This document shows positions 1 through 7,263 of a stretch of 64,000 bases of DNA, piece by piece. How positions within the stretch are numbered: the stretch's first letter is position 1; every line of letters begins with the position of its first letter. Source of the stretch: Clostridiales bacterium UBA7568. GTDB lineage: Bacteria; Bacillota; Clostridia; Oscillospirales; CAG-272. Location: NCBI GenBank assembly GCA_002479075.1, contig DLLG01000017.1, positions 60,464 through 124,463 of the forward strand, read 5' to 3'. The notes beneath the pieces were generated by a model. The model made no database searches and was not told the origin of the DNA. It worked only from the letters and a program-made list of their open reading frames with translations. The position numbers and the translations under genes are program-made.

Positions 1-632
1 ACCGTCACAAAGGTCGGCTTGCATATCGGGATCATAACGCGCAGAAGGTATTTGAAATCCGTCGTTCCGTCAACCTTTGCGGCGTAATAAAGCTCATCCG
101 GCACCTGCGAGAAATTCTCTTTGAGAAGATAAATATAGAAAACGGACGTAACCGACGGAAGAATAAGCCCCGTGAAGGTATTGCGCAGACCCGCATTTGT
201 TATCGTCACGAAGTTCGTTATGATAACGAGCTCTGTCGGAAGCATCATAAGCGAGAGAAACAGCGTGAACGCTACGTTCTTTCCCTTGAAATTCAGCCTT
301 GCGAAAGCAAACGCCGCAAGCGTTATGACTATGAGCATAAGCGCGGTTGTGACAAGTGTGAAAAACAACGTATTGAGAAAGTATCTTGAAAGCGGGACCT
401 CGGTAAAAGCGTCTATATAGTTTTTGAAGGTCGGCGTCGCCGTAAAGAATTTCGGGATGCGCTCCGAGCTGTACGAGCTGTAACTTTTAAGCGAAGTAAG
501 TACCATCCAGTAAAACGGGAAAAGGACGACTATCGCCCATACGGAGAGCAAAATATAAACGAATGTGTTGCGAACGCCGCGCGCCGCAGAGGCACGCTTT
601 TCGACCTTTGAATAATCTGTCGTTCTGTTCAT
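1..632 (-). CDS. Carbohydrate ABC transporter permease, MalG type (3' end outside window)
   Basis: Second inner-membrane permease of a sugar importer; it would pair with the permease just upstream and pass a sugar from a binding protein (not in the window) into the cell. About 210 codons are visible: a short cytoplasmic N-terminus (MNRTTDYSKVEKRA), a first membrane helix at about residues 22-42, further helices, and the EAA loop (LYYAAKVDGTTDFKYLLRVM) near residues 180-200 that docks on the ATPase. The start is the ATG at 632, nine bases after the stop of the upstream permease and preceded by AAGGGGGC. The C-terminus runs off the left edge. Family assignment is firm; the substrate cannot be read from the sequence. 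Confidence 0.88.
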   Translation of the reverse strand, partial: MNRTTDYSKVEKRASAARGVRNTFVYILLSVWAIVVLFPFYWMVLTSLKSYSSYSSERIPKFFTATPTFKNYIDAFTEVPLSRYFLNTLFFTLVTTALMLIVITLAAFAFARLNFKGKNVAFTLFLSLMMLPTELVIITNFVTITNAGLRNTFTGLILPSVTSVFYIYLLKENFSQVPDELYYAAKVDGTTDFKYLLRVMIPICKPTFVT

Positions 633-641
633 AATGCCCCC

Positions 642-1577
642 TTAATAATGAACGTGTCTTCTGCTGACCATAAGGTTTATGCAGGTGACCGTCAGCACTA
701 TGGAAAAGAGGATTATCGCCGCCGCGGACGCAAACGAAGGATACCCTCCCCCATCGCCGTAAAGCATATCGTATATATATCCGACGATCGTGTTCATTCC
801 GGCAGCGTTGAGATTCGTGCCGAATATTGCAACAACGTCGCTGTACGCCTTGAAGGCGCCGATAAATCCAGTTATGACAAGATAGAAAAGAGAGGGGGAG
901 ATCATCGGCAGGGTTATTTTAAAAAACATTCTCCGGCGGGACGCCCCGTCAATCTTTGCGGCGTTATAATACGTATCGCTGACAGAGGCGATTGAGCTCG
1001 TCAGGATAAGTATTTTGAACGGCATAACTATCCATATCGTATAAACGCAGAGAACGAGCATTTTTGCCCAGTACGGACCGTCTATAAAATCAACGGACTG
1101 CCCGCCGAAAGCGTTTATTATAACGTTTACAAGCCCGTCCGAATAAGCCGTTTTCTTGAAAAGTATCATAAAAACAAGCCCGACGGCGAGAGTGTTTGTA
1201 ACGTACGGGAGAAAGTATACCGTCTGGAAAAAGCTCCGCAGCTTTTTTATCGAGCCGAGCGCAACCGAGATAAGAAGCGCTATTCCCGTCGAAAGCGGAA
1301 CGGTTATGATAACGAGGATAAATGTGTTCTTCAGCGCTGCGAGAAAATACGGGTCGCGCAGGACATAGGCATAATTGTACGTTCCCGTTCCGAAAAACGA
1401 CTGCGACGCAAAATTGAATCCCTCTTCAAAGGAATAAACAAGCACGTCTACAAGCGGATAAACCATAAACACGCCCAGAAACAGCACCGCGGGCAAAAGA
1501 TACAGCCAGCCCTTGAGATTGTTCTTCTCCATTTTTTCATTCGCCCCCGATACCGGAAGCGCCCTCTCCTTCGGCAA
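642..1577 (-). CDS. Carbohydrate ABC transporter permease, MalF/UgpA type
   Basis: First permease of the same sugar ABC importer, six predicted membrane segments and the EAA motif NAAKIDGASRRRMFFKITLP in the cytoplasmic loop near residue 210. The frame opens with a TTG at 1577, but the ATG at 1532 (MEKNNLKGWLYLLPAVLF, residue 16) is an equally likely start, because the first membrane helix begins right after it and sugar permeases of this family usually have short N-termini. Neither start has a convincing Shine-Dalgarno. It is the first gene after the terminator at 1665-1704, so no binding-protein gene precedes it; that gene may lie further left. Substrate unknown. Confidence 0.88.
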   Translation of the reverse strand: MPKERALPVSGANEKMEKNNLKGWLYLLPAVLFLGVFMVYPLVDVLVYSFEEGFNFASQSFFGTGTYNYAYVLRDPYFLAALKNTFILVIITVPLSTGIALLISVALGSIKKLRSFFQTVYFLPYVTNTLAVGLVFMILFKKTAYSDGLVNVIINAFGGQSVDFIDGPYWAKMLVLCVYTIWIVMPFKILILTSSIASVSDTYYNAAKIDGASRRRMFFKITLPMISPSLFYLVITGFIGAFKAYSDVVAIFGTNLNAAGMNTIVGYIYDMLYGDGGGYPSFASAAAIILFSIVLTVTCINLMVSRRHVHY

Positions 1578-1611
1578 GCATAAAAATGCAAAGCCTTCGC
1601 CTTATATGATT

Positions 1612-1640
1612 ATTATATCATAAGTCCGACAAAAGTAAAT
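1612..1640 (-). promoter_or_regulatory. Putative promoter of the sugar permease operon
   Basis: A TATAAT -10 box reads on the minus strand at 1617-1612. Seventeen bases upstream lies only a weak -35 (ATTTAC). It sits between the terminator at 1665-1704 and the permease gene, where a promoter is needed. A 14-codon frame (ATG at 1581, TGA at 1537) overlaps the start of the permease; see findings. Confidence 0.4.
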
Positions 1641-1664
1641 AGAAAAACTGCACATTCGGCACAT

Positions 1665-1704
1665 AAAACAAAAACAAACCGCCGAAGCGGTTTGTTTTTG
1701 TTTT
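1665..1704 (-). terminator. Rho-independent terminator after the DUF4097 gene
   Basis: An 18-bp perfect stem (arms 1665-1682 and 1687-1704) with a four-base loop; both arms are A/T rich at the outside, so it gives a T-run on either strand. It lies six bases after the DUF4097 stop codon and ends the PadR operon. Confidence 0.85.
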
Positions 1705-1709
1705 ATACG

Positions 1710-2639
1710 TCATTTTTTGTTTACGGCAAGGTCTCCGCTTGTCGTATCTGCGGAGATTTTTATGCTGCCGTCGCCGCAGGTATATGTCTTTCCGTTTCTT
1801 ACGCAGGCAAAGTCCGTATCGAAATCGCCGCTGACGGATGAGAGCTTTGCCTCAAAGCCGACGCCCTCCGGTAGAAGAATTTCAATATCCCCGCTGACGG
1901 AGTCAATATCGATGCTCTTCATCGTCTTTGCGGAAACTGCGGAATAATATACTTCTCCGCTGACAGTCTCAATGTCGAGCGAGACTATATCCGAATCGTT
2001 TATTCTGACGTCTCCGCTGACGCTTTCGACATCTGCCCTGCCGACCGCAGCTCCGTCTATTTTTATGTCTCCGCTCGTTGTGTTTACATCGAGCTGGGAG
2101 CCGGAGAACTTTTTGACGGCAACCCTGCCGCTTACGCTTTCAACCGAAAGCACCTCCGCCCCGAGACCGGCACCGACGTTCACATCTGCCGATACCGCAT
2201 CGACCGTAGCGACGGAAAACTCGGCTTTCGCCGGAATTCTGACAGTAAGCTGTTTTCCGATCATATTCGTTTTGATATTTCCGGAAGCTGCGAATTTTAT
2301 CATAAGCGAGCCGTTTATGATCGCCGTATGAACCTTCTTTTCTTCGCTGCCGTCCGTATTGCCCGTTTCAGAAACGGATATTTCATCGCCGTCCCAGAGC
2401 TCTATGTTTACTGTACCAGAAACCCAGTTGACATCTATTCTGTTTATTCCGTCCGTCTTATATGCAATGTCCCCTGCGACATACTTATCCGCGTTTTCAT
2501 ATTTGTAATTACTGAATACAGGCAAGCCTATATCGATCTTTCCGAAGGGAAACTCCGGCATCAAAAAGAGCATAAGCGTTATCGCAAGCACAGTCAGCGT
2601 CACGATCGACCAGATTATTATTTTAGCTGTTCTTCCCAT
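1710..2639 (-). CDS. DUF4097-type beta-strand-repeat membrane-anchored protein
   Basis: 309 residues: an N-terminal membrane helix (about residues 8-28) followed by an extracytoplasmic region of repeated short strands with the recurring core SVSGDV/TTSGDI, typical of the DUF4097 (putative adhesin) family that folds as a single-stranded right-handed beta structure. The family commonly follows PadR and HAAS-domain genes in Firmicutes, as here, and is thought to sense or protect against envelope stress, although its role is not established. Its ATG at 2639 directly follows the stop of the upstream gene (2641), so the two are translationally linked. No cell-wall sorting signal is visible. Confidence 0.8.
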   Translation of the reverse strand: MGRTAKIIIWSIVTLTVLAITLMLFLMPEFPFGKIDIGLPVFSNYKYENADKYVAGDIAYKTDGINRIDVNWVSGTVNIELWDGDEISVSETGNTDGSEEKKVHTAIINGSLMIKFAASGNIKTNMIGKQLTVRIPAKAEFSVATVDAVSADVNVGAGLGAEVLSVESVSGRVAVKKFSGSQLDVNTTSGDIKIDGAAVGRADVESVSGDVRINDSDIVSLDIETVSGEVYYSAVSAKTMKSIDIDSVSGDIEILLPEGVGFEAKLSSVSGDFDTDFACVRNGKTYTCGDGSIKISADTTSGDLAVNKK

Positions 2640-2640
2640 A

Positions 2641-3297
2641 TTATTTCACCTCGTCATCATCGTCATCGTCGTCATCGTCATCATATTCTTTCTTGTTTAC
2701 TATCGCGCGGACAAGATTTGCAAGCGGAACGCCGAGAACAAACAGTATCCAAGAAACATCCCAGCGCATAGTCGCAAAGCTGATTATAAAGTATGCGGTT
2801 GTTATTCCCGTCCATACGGCGCCGCCGATCGCCGAGTTTTTCTTTCTGTCATTGCTTTTGATAACTATCGCCGCATAGAGACAGTCGACCGCGGCAGCGG
2901 CTATGAAAATTATCCAGGAATACGCCCACGCTCCGCTTACAAAAAAGCTGTAAAGAAGATAAATGCATACAACAAGCGGCCAAAGAACCGAAGAAAATAC
3001 TTTGCATTTCTTTTTCTCGCGCTTATATTGCTTTTCGTACATTCTTTCAAACTGCTTTTCGTAAGCATAAGAATATTTGACCTTTTCTCCCTTGAGATCC
3101 GAAACTATGCCGGAAAGGTCGCCTCCGCTCGATATTGCAACGGCATACGCCTCCTCATCAGACTTGCCTTCGCTTTTGAGATCCGCATATTTATCGAGAA
3201 GGTTTGACAGAATCTCGCCCTTTATGTTCTCCGCCCTTTCGCTCTTCGGCACGTCGCGGAACACGCTTTCAATGTAATCTCTGATTTTGTTCTCCAT
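2641..3297 (-). CDS. HAAS/permease-prefix-domain membrane protein with poly-Asp tail
   Basis: 218 residues. The first 70 form the helical HAAS (permease prefix domain 1) module (MENKIRDYIESVFRDVPKSE, then EEAYAVAISSGGDLSGIVSDL), followed by a basic linker and four predicted membrane helices (about residues 105-205). In related operons the PadR-like regulator and the HAAS protein are partners. The C-terminus ends in ten consecutive aspartates plus EVK; the codons alternate GAT/GAC, so it is a short in-frame repeat that could vary in length. The ATG at 3297 abuts the PadR stop at 3298. Role in envelope homeostasis is inferred. Confidence 0.75.
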   Translation of the reverse strand: MENKIRDYIESVFRDVPKSERAENIKGEILSNLLDKYADLKSEGKSDEEAYAVAISSGGDLSGIVSDLKGEKVKYSYAYEKQFERMYEKQYKREKKKCKVFSSVLWPLVVCIYLLYSFFVSGAWAYSWIIFIAAAAVDCLYAAIVIKSNDRKKNSAIGGAVWTGITTAYFIISFATMRWDVSWILFVLGVPLANLVRAIVNKKEYDDDDDDDDDDEVK

Positions 3298-3630
3298 TTA
3301 ACTGTTTCCTTTCGTGAGTTTGTCTATGATTGCTTTTGAGTCTTCCCAGTCGCGACGAAGCTGAGCGAGCACGGCTCTCCCCTGCTCCGTTATTTTATAA
3401 TACCTTCGCCTTGCGCCTGTCGTTTCTTCTCCCCAATACGACGTTATACATCCGGATTCCTCAAGCCTCTTGAAAGCCGTGTAAAGAGTCGCCTCTTTCA
3501 TTTCATAGCTACCGCCCGCAACAGCGCTGACGGTCTTGTTTATCTTATAGCCGTAGCTATCTCCGTTTTCAAGGCAAGAGAGGATTATCGTATCGGTGTT
3601 ACCTCTTATGAGATCCGACGTTATTGACAT
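3298..3630 (-). CDS. PadR-family transcriptional regulator
   Basis: 110 residues, a winged helix-turn-helix of PadR type: MSITSDLIRGNTDTIILSCL, then GDSYGYKINKTVSAVAGGSY and the recognition segment EATLYTAFKRLEESGCITSYW, followed by a short C-terminal dimer helix. The start is the ATG at 3630 because it has the window's best ribosome site, AGGAGGTGATC, six bases before it; the longer open frame to 3726 runs through the promoter and is rejected. First gene of the padR-HAAS-DUF4097 operon. It likely represses its own operon through the inverted repeat at 3665-3685. Confidence 0.9.
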   Translation of the reverse strand: MSITSDLIRGNTDTIILSCLENGDSYGYKINKTVSAVAGGSYEMKEATLYTAFKRLEESGCITSYWGEETTGARRRYYKITEQGRAVLAQLRRDWEDSKAIIDKLTKGNS

Positions 3631-3651
3631 CCGATCACCTCCTGTGATTGC

Positions 3652-3685
3652 ATTATACAGCAAGATACCTCGCCTGTCAAGGTAT
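3652..3685 (-). promoter_or_regulatory. Consensus promoter with inverted-repeat operator (PadR operon)
   Basis: On the minus strand TTGACA (3680-3675), a 17-bp spacer and TATAAT (3657-3652) form a perfect sigma-A promoter. An inverted repeat ATACCT-N9-AGGTAT (3665-3670 and 3680-3685) covers the -35 box and part of the spacer, which is where an autorepressor would block RNA polymerase. PadR is the obvious candidate ligand (inference). Confidence 0.85.
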
Positions 3686-3852
3686 TTCCGCAAAAAAGTT
3701 ATAATTTTTTTCAAAGTATCTTTCACACTTATTTTTCATCTGCCTCAAATCTTCGGAAAAGCCTTGCCGCACCTATGTTTTTTGAAAAAATCGGCAAACG
3801 GGAAGCATTGTAGCTCTGCGAGCGTCGGACCTGAGCCGTTGCGACAAATAAT

Positions 3853-3893
3853 AAAAAACGCCCTGAAGACGCATAGTCTCCAAGGCGTTTCTT
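3853..3893 (-). terminator. Terminator of the VTC/DUF4956/lipoprotein operon
   Basis: Imperfect 14-bp stem (3857-3870 with 3876-3889) with loop GCATA and a T-rich tract on the minus strand, 17 bases past the lipoprotein stop. Confidence 0.85.
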
Positions 3894-3909
3894 TTATAAG
3901 ATTATATCG

Positions 3910-5769
3910 TCATTCCGTCGCAAAGGTCGCCTTCGGCGATCCGAGATATACAACGAGCGCCGAAAGTCTGCAAGGCATCGTAACAGAAGTTTTGACCTCC
4001 CCTCCGACCTTTACGGAAAGCGTCTGTCCTTCGCTCAGGCTCATAGTTGTCTTTGTGCCGACCGATGCAAAGCCGGAGCAGTTCATCGCTTCGCTGCCCA
4101 TTCCGTTTGCGGGGCAAAGCGCAAGCACGGTACCACCCGAGAAGGTATATCCGTTTTCGGTGTCTATCGAAGAATCGCCGCCCGATGTGCTTACAACGGT
4201 TATCTCGCCGCCCGCAAACAGGATTCCCTGATATGAAGTGCGGCTGTTGGAATCGATGCCGTCTCCGCCGGCGTAAATATAAACCTTGCCGTCATTGAAG
4301 GTTATTCCCGTGCCGGATGTCGTCGTTGCGTTGATGCCGTCATCCGAGGAGACGATTGAAATATCGCCGCCGTCAATTCTGACGAACGTACCCTCCAAGC
4401 CCTCGTAGCAGCCCGTTATGTCAATTTTACCTCCTGATACGGTGAGCGTGCCGTCTGCGTGAACGGCATCATCCTTTGAAAAGAGGGTGAGTGTGCCGCC
4501 GGAAATCAGGATGTTGCCTGTTGAAGTCTCTCCGTTTTCAAGCGACGTCCCGCTGTTTGCGTGAATCGAGTCGTCATACGAGGTCAGAGCAAGCGTGCCG
4601 CCGGAGATATGAATTTCGTTTCCGGCTTTTATGGCTTTTGTTGATATCTCGCTCTTATCGCGGTTTCCGTCCGTCATTCCGCCGGGACCGCCACCGAAAT
4701 CCCCGCCGCCAGGTCTTCCGCCTCCGCCAAAGCCCCCGAAGCCGCCTTGGTTACCTCCGCCAAAGCCGCCCCGATCGCCGCCAAAGCCCCCGCCCTGACC
4801 GCCGAATGAAGCCCCTGCATTGCTTACGCTTGCAGAGGTGAACTCCGCGCTGCTCTGCTCCGCCGTCTCCTCGGAATAAGGCGAATAGCGTTCCGTAAAG
4901 ATATTCAGGACAGCCTCGTCGCCGATGTCAACGTCGTACGCCGCGTCTATTCCGTCACAGGCGGCATAGATATTGACGGTTCCACCCGTTATCGAAACGA
5001 TACCTCTCTGGTTGCCCTTTGAGGAAACGTCCGTGTTCTTCGTTTTTATCCCGTCTCCCGATCTTGCAACGAGCGTAATTACTCCGCCGGATATGGTTAC
5101 GCTGTCGTTGCCCTTGAGCGCATTGTCCTCGCAGGTTACGGAGAGAGTGAGATTTTTGATTTTGAGATCATCCTTTGTGTGTATACCGTTGTTGTTTGAC
5201 GAGATGACCGTCAGCTCGCCCTTGCCGCCGATATCGAGGTCGCATTTTGCATAAACTGCGGCAGATACCGATGTTTCGTCATCGGAGGCGAGCGCCGCTC
5301 TTGTGTCATATATATAATTTTTCGTCTCTTTCTTTGCGGTCAGAGTCACCTTGTCTCCGGAAAGGATCATAATCGGGTTTTGCTCGCCGCTGAACAGTTT
5401 GACGCCGCAAAGCTCAAGTTCGAATTTATAATCGTCGCCGGCGTCGATTACGATCTGTCCGTCAAATTCGCCGGATACGGCGCAGACGGTATTCTCCGTT
5501 ATTCCGGAGAAGGTCAGCGTCTTTCCGTCAAAGCTCCAGCAATTGTCCGTCCCCTCGGAGCAGGTAATTTTCAGGGTGTTTACGTTTTCGTCAAGGTCGT
5601 CGGGAACGTCGGTTTTGTCGGGATCGACGGTTTCCGCAGCGGTTGCGGAGGTTGTCGTCTGAGCCGGATTTTGGCTCTCCGTGTTCTCTGTGCCGCCGCC
5701 CGTCGAGCAGGACGCAAGAACGGTCACAAGCAGACACGCCAAAAGTAATATTGACAATAGTTTTTTCAT
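3910..5769 (-). CDS. Carbohydrate-binding-domain beta-helix lipoprotein (Cthe_2159-like)
   Basis: 619 residues. MKKLLSILLLACLLVTVLAS is followed by Cys21 in a LASC lipobox, so the protein is probably lipid-anchored on the outer face of the membrane. A Thr/Ser-rich linker precedes a long series of beta-helix rungs (ISGGTLALTSYDDSIHAN, ISGGTLTLFSKDDAVHAD, KVYIYAGGDGIDSNSR), the pattern of the Cthe_2159-like carbohydrate-binding family, whose founding member binds acidic and cellulosic polysaccharide. Residues about 320-363 are a glycine-rich insert (FGGQGGGFGG repeats) between rungs, unlike the rest. Start ATG at 5769 has AAAGGAGG seven bases upstream; the longer frame to 5883 lies inside DUF4956. 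Last gene of the VTC operon. Confidence 0.8.
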   Translation of the reverse strand: MKKLLSILLLACLLVTVLASCSTGGGTENTESQNPAQTTTSATAAETVDPDKTDVPDDLDENVNTLKITCSEGTDNCWSFDGKTLTFSGITENTVCAVSGEFDGQIVIDAGDDYKFELELCGVKLFSGEQNPIMILSGDKVTLTAKKETKNYIYDTRAALASDDETSVSAAVYAKCDLDIGGKGELTVISSNNNGIHTKDDLKIKNLTLSVTCEDNALKGNDSVTISGGVITLVARSGDGIKTKNTDVSSKGNQRGIVSITGGTVNIYAACDGIDAAYDVDIGDEAVLNIFTERYSPYSEETAEQSSAEFTSASVSNAGASFGGQGGGFGGDRGGFGGGNQGGFGGFGGGGRPGGGDFGGGPGGMTDGNRDKSEISTKAIKAGNEIHISGGTLALTSYDDSIHANSGTSLENGETSTGNILISGGTLTLFSKDDAVHADGTLTVSGGKIDITGCYEGLEGTFVRIDGGDISIVSSDDGINATTTSGTGITFNDGKVYIYAGGDGIDSNSRTSYQGILFAGGEITVVSTSGGDSSIDTENGYTFSGGTVLALCPANGMGSEAMNCSGFASVGTKTTMSLSEGQTLSVKVGGEVKTSVTMPCRLSALVVYLGSPKATFATE

Positions 5770-5782
5770 AATGAAGCCTCCT

Positions 5783-6457
5783 TTAAAGTTCATTTTCGCC
5801 AAGATCCGCGCGCGAGCAACAGATCTCAAGGTTTCCGTTGCGGGTGCGTATTGCGTCAAGCATCGGCTTTTCGCATACCGCATTCTTCAGCTGCACACGA
5901 TACGTCAGGCGGAACATACTGCCCATATTCGTCGATTTGACAGTCTCCAGCTCCGCTCCCTCCGTATATTCCGAGAAAATATCGTCAAAGACCGAAGTAT
6001 AATCAAGAGATTCGGGGATTGTGATCTTGACGAGCTTTTCTCTCCCCTTCGATCGTCCCGCCTTTGTGGCAAATTTGCCGAAAACAAAGAGCAGAATGCC
6101 GCTTGCGATAAGAAATATCGCGCCATATGCGATGTATCCCATACCGAAGGCAAGCCCCGCAGCCATCGCAATGAAGATTATTGCAATTTCCCTTGCCGTG
6201 CCGGGGGCGGAACGGAATCGCACCAAGCCGAAGGCTCCCGCAATGGCAACGCCGACACCGAGATTTCCGTTTACGAGGGCAATCACCGCCGCAACCGTCA
6301 TCGGGATGAGCGTTGTCGCTATTGCAAAATTCAATGACGACTTTGATCTGTAACACGCCAGCACCGAAAAGACGGCGCCGCAGGCAAGCGATGCGATCAA
6401 TACGATAAAGAAGCTGACTGCGGCAACGGTTCCGCCGCTGAAAATGGATTCAAACAT
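5783..6457 (-). CDS. DUF4956 membrane protein
   Basis: 224 residues with four predicted N-terminal membrane helices (SFFIVLIASLACGAVFSVL, TLIPMTVAAVIALV, AIIFIAMAAGLAFGMGYIAY, AIFLIASGILLFVFG) and a soluble C-terminal half of about 100 residues ending ADLGENEL. DUF4956 proteins are regularly encoded beside VTC-domain proteins; their function is not known. The ATG at 6457 has AAGGAG nine bases upstream and lies inside the end of the VTC gene (61-bp overlap), so translation of the two is probably coupled. Confidence 0.82.
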   Translation of the reverse strand: MFESIFSGGTVAAVSFFIVLIASLACGAVFSVLACYRSKSSLNFAIATTLIPMTVAAVIALVNGNLGVGVAIAGAFGLVRFRSAPGTAREIAIIFIAMAAGLAFGMGYIAYGAIFLIASGILLFVFGKFATKAGRSKGREKLVKITIPESLDYTSVFDDIFSEYTEGAELETVKSTNMGSMFRLTYRVQLKNAVCEKPMLDAIRTRNGNLEICCSRADLGENEL

Positions 6458-7155
6458 AATATATTACTCCTTGAAACTGTATTTTTACGGTATTCGCGCT
6501 CATAAGCGGCACCGTATTTTGAAAAGGATTGCTTTTTTATTTCCTCCTTGCAGAGCATATCGCAAAGCCATAAAGGAAACGCCGTTCCGCTTTTTATCTC
6601 CATTAGAACCGTGCCATCCGGAAGCAGCTTTTCGCCGTCAAGCGATGTATGCAGGTTCAGATTGTCCTTGCGATAGCGGACGTTTTGGTCAAATGTGACG
6701 CGGAGGTCGCTTCCGGAATCAAAGAACGCCTCCCTGTCGTAAAGAATCAGTATTTTCGGGGAGAGGACGCCATAAAACTTAAAGAAATAATCAAGCTCCC
6801 TGCCGATCTGCGATTCCGAGCCTCCGCTCATCATCCTCTCCGCCTCGCGCTCCGTGCAGGCAAGCCTGCGCTTATAGACGATGTCGTCATACTTGCGCTT
6901 CATTTCAACATATATATTTTTGTCATCGTCGCTTAGTCCGTAAGCGCGCAGCCGCAGCTTTTCCTTGAATACGGGCTTTTCAATCGACGAACGGACGAGC
7001 CTGTCATCCGGCGTATCGTAATAAAGGCTCTGTATCGTCGTTTTTCCGAAGGCATCCGGAGAGAGCCGACTTTCGATTGCACTCCTTGCCGCCCGATATT
7101 GCTCCGCCGTCAGCAGATATTTCAGTTCATATCTTTTAAAAACATAGCTTATCAA
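6397..7155 (-). CDS. VTC-domain protein, polyphosphate polymerase-like
   Basis: 252 residues of the VTC tunnel fold: strands bearing paired basic residues (FKRYELKYLL at the N-terminus, KEKLRLRAYG, YVEMKRKYDDIVYKRR) and the acidic EIKSGTAFP. In yeast this fold polymerises ATP gamma-phosphate into polyphosphate; bacterial members next to DUF4956 are annotated as polyphosphate polymerase domain proteins, but activity is not proven. The start is a TTG at 7155 because AGGAGG lies exactly seven bases upstream; the ATG at 7191 lacks a site. First gene of the operon behind the direct-repeat box at 7197-7214. Its last 20 codons overlap the DUF4956 gene. Confidence 0.82.
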   Translation of the reverse strand: MISYVFKRYELKYLLTAEQYRAARSAIESRLSPDAFGKTTIQSLYYDTPDDRLVRSSIEKPVFKEKLRLRAYGLSDDDKNIYVEMKRKYDDIVYKRRLACTEREAERMMSGGSESQIGRELDYFFKFYGVLSPKILILYDREAFFDSGSDLRVTFDQNVRYRKDNLNLHTSLDGEKLLPDGTVLMEIKSGTAFPLWLCDMLCKEEIKKQSFSKYGAAYEREYRKNTVSRSNILCLNPFSAAEPLPQSASLSY

Positions 7156-7196
7156 AACGCATCCTCCTCTCTTGTGACTCAAGTTTATCATCCGAT

Positions 7197-7214
7197 ACTT
7201 AAACCAACTTAAAA
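7197..7214 (-). promoter_or_regulatory. Putative response-regulator box upstream of the VTC operon
   Basis: The plus strand reads ACTTAAACCAACTTAAAA: two CTTAAA hexamers ten bases apart, the periodicity used by OmpR/PhoB-type regulators. The same pattern, differing at two positions over 17 bases, lies upstream of the two-component operon (9213-9230). Confidence 0.65.
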
Positions 7215-7220
7215 GGACGA

Positions 7221-7251
7221 AAAAAATCGGCAGAATTTTTTTCTGCCGATT
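7221..7251 (-). terminator. Terminator of the two-component operon
   Basis: 11-bp perfect stem (7225-7235 with 7241-7251, five-base loop) followed on the minus strand by a T-run, 13 bases past the kinase stop. It separates the two-component genes from the VTC operon. Confidence 0.88.
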
Positions 7252-7263
7252 GAAATTTTGTTT

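Noticed and set aside
3598..4231. Plus-strand open frame of about 211 codons across the PadR promoter and lipoprotein gene
   Set aside because: It lies antisense to the padR start, a terminator and the lipoprotein, has low-complexity composition and no ribosome site.
5681..6353. Several plus-strand frames over DUF4956
   Set aside because: Antisense shadows of a gene with clear membrane helices, ribosome site and neighbours.
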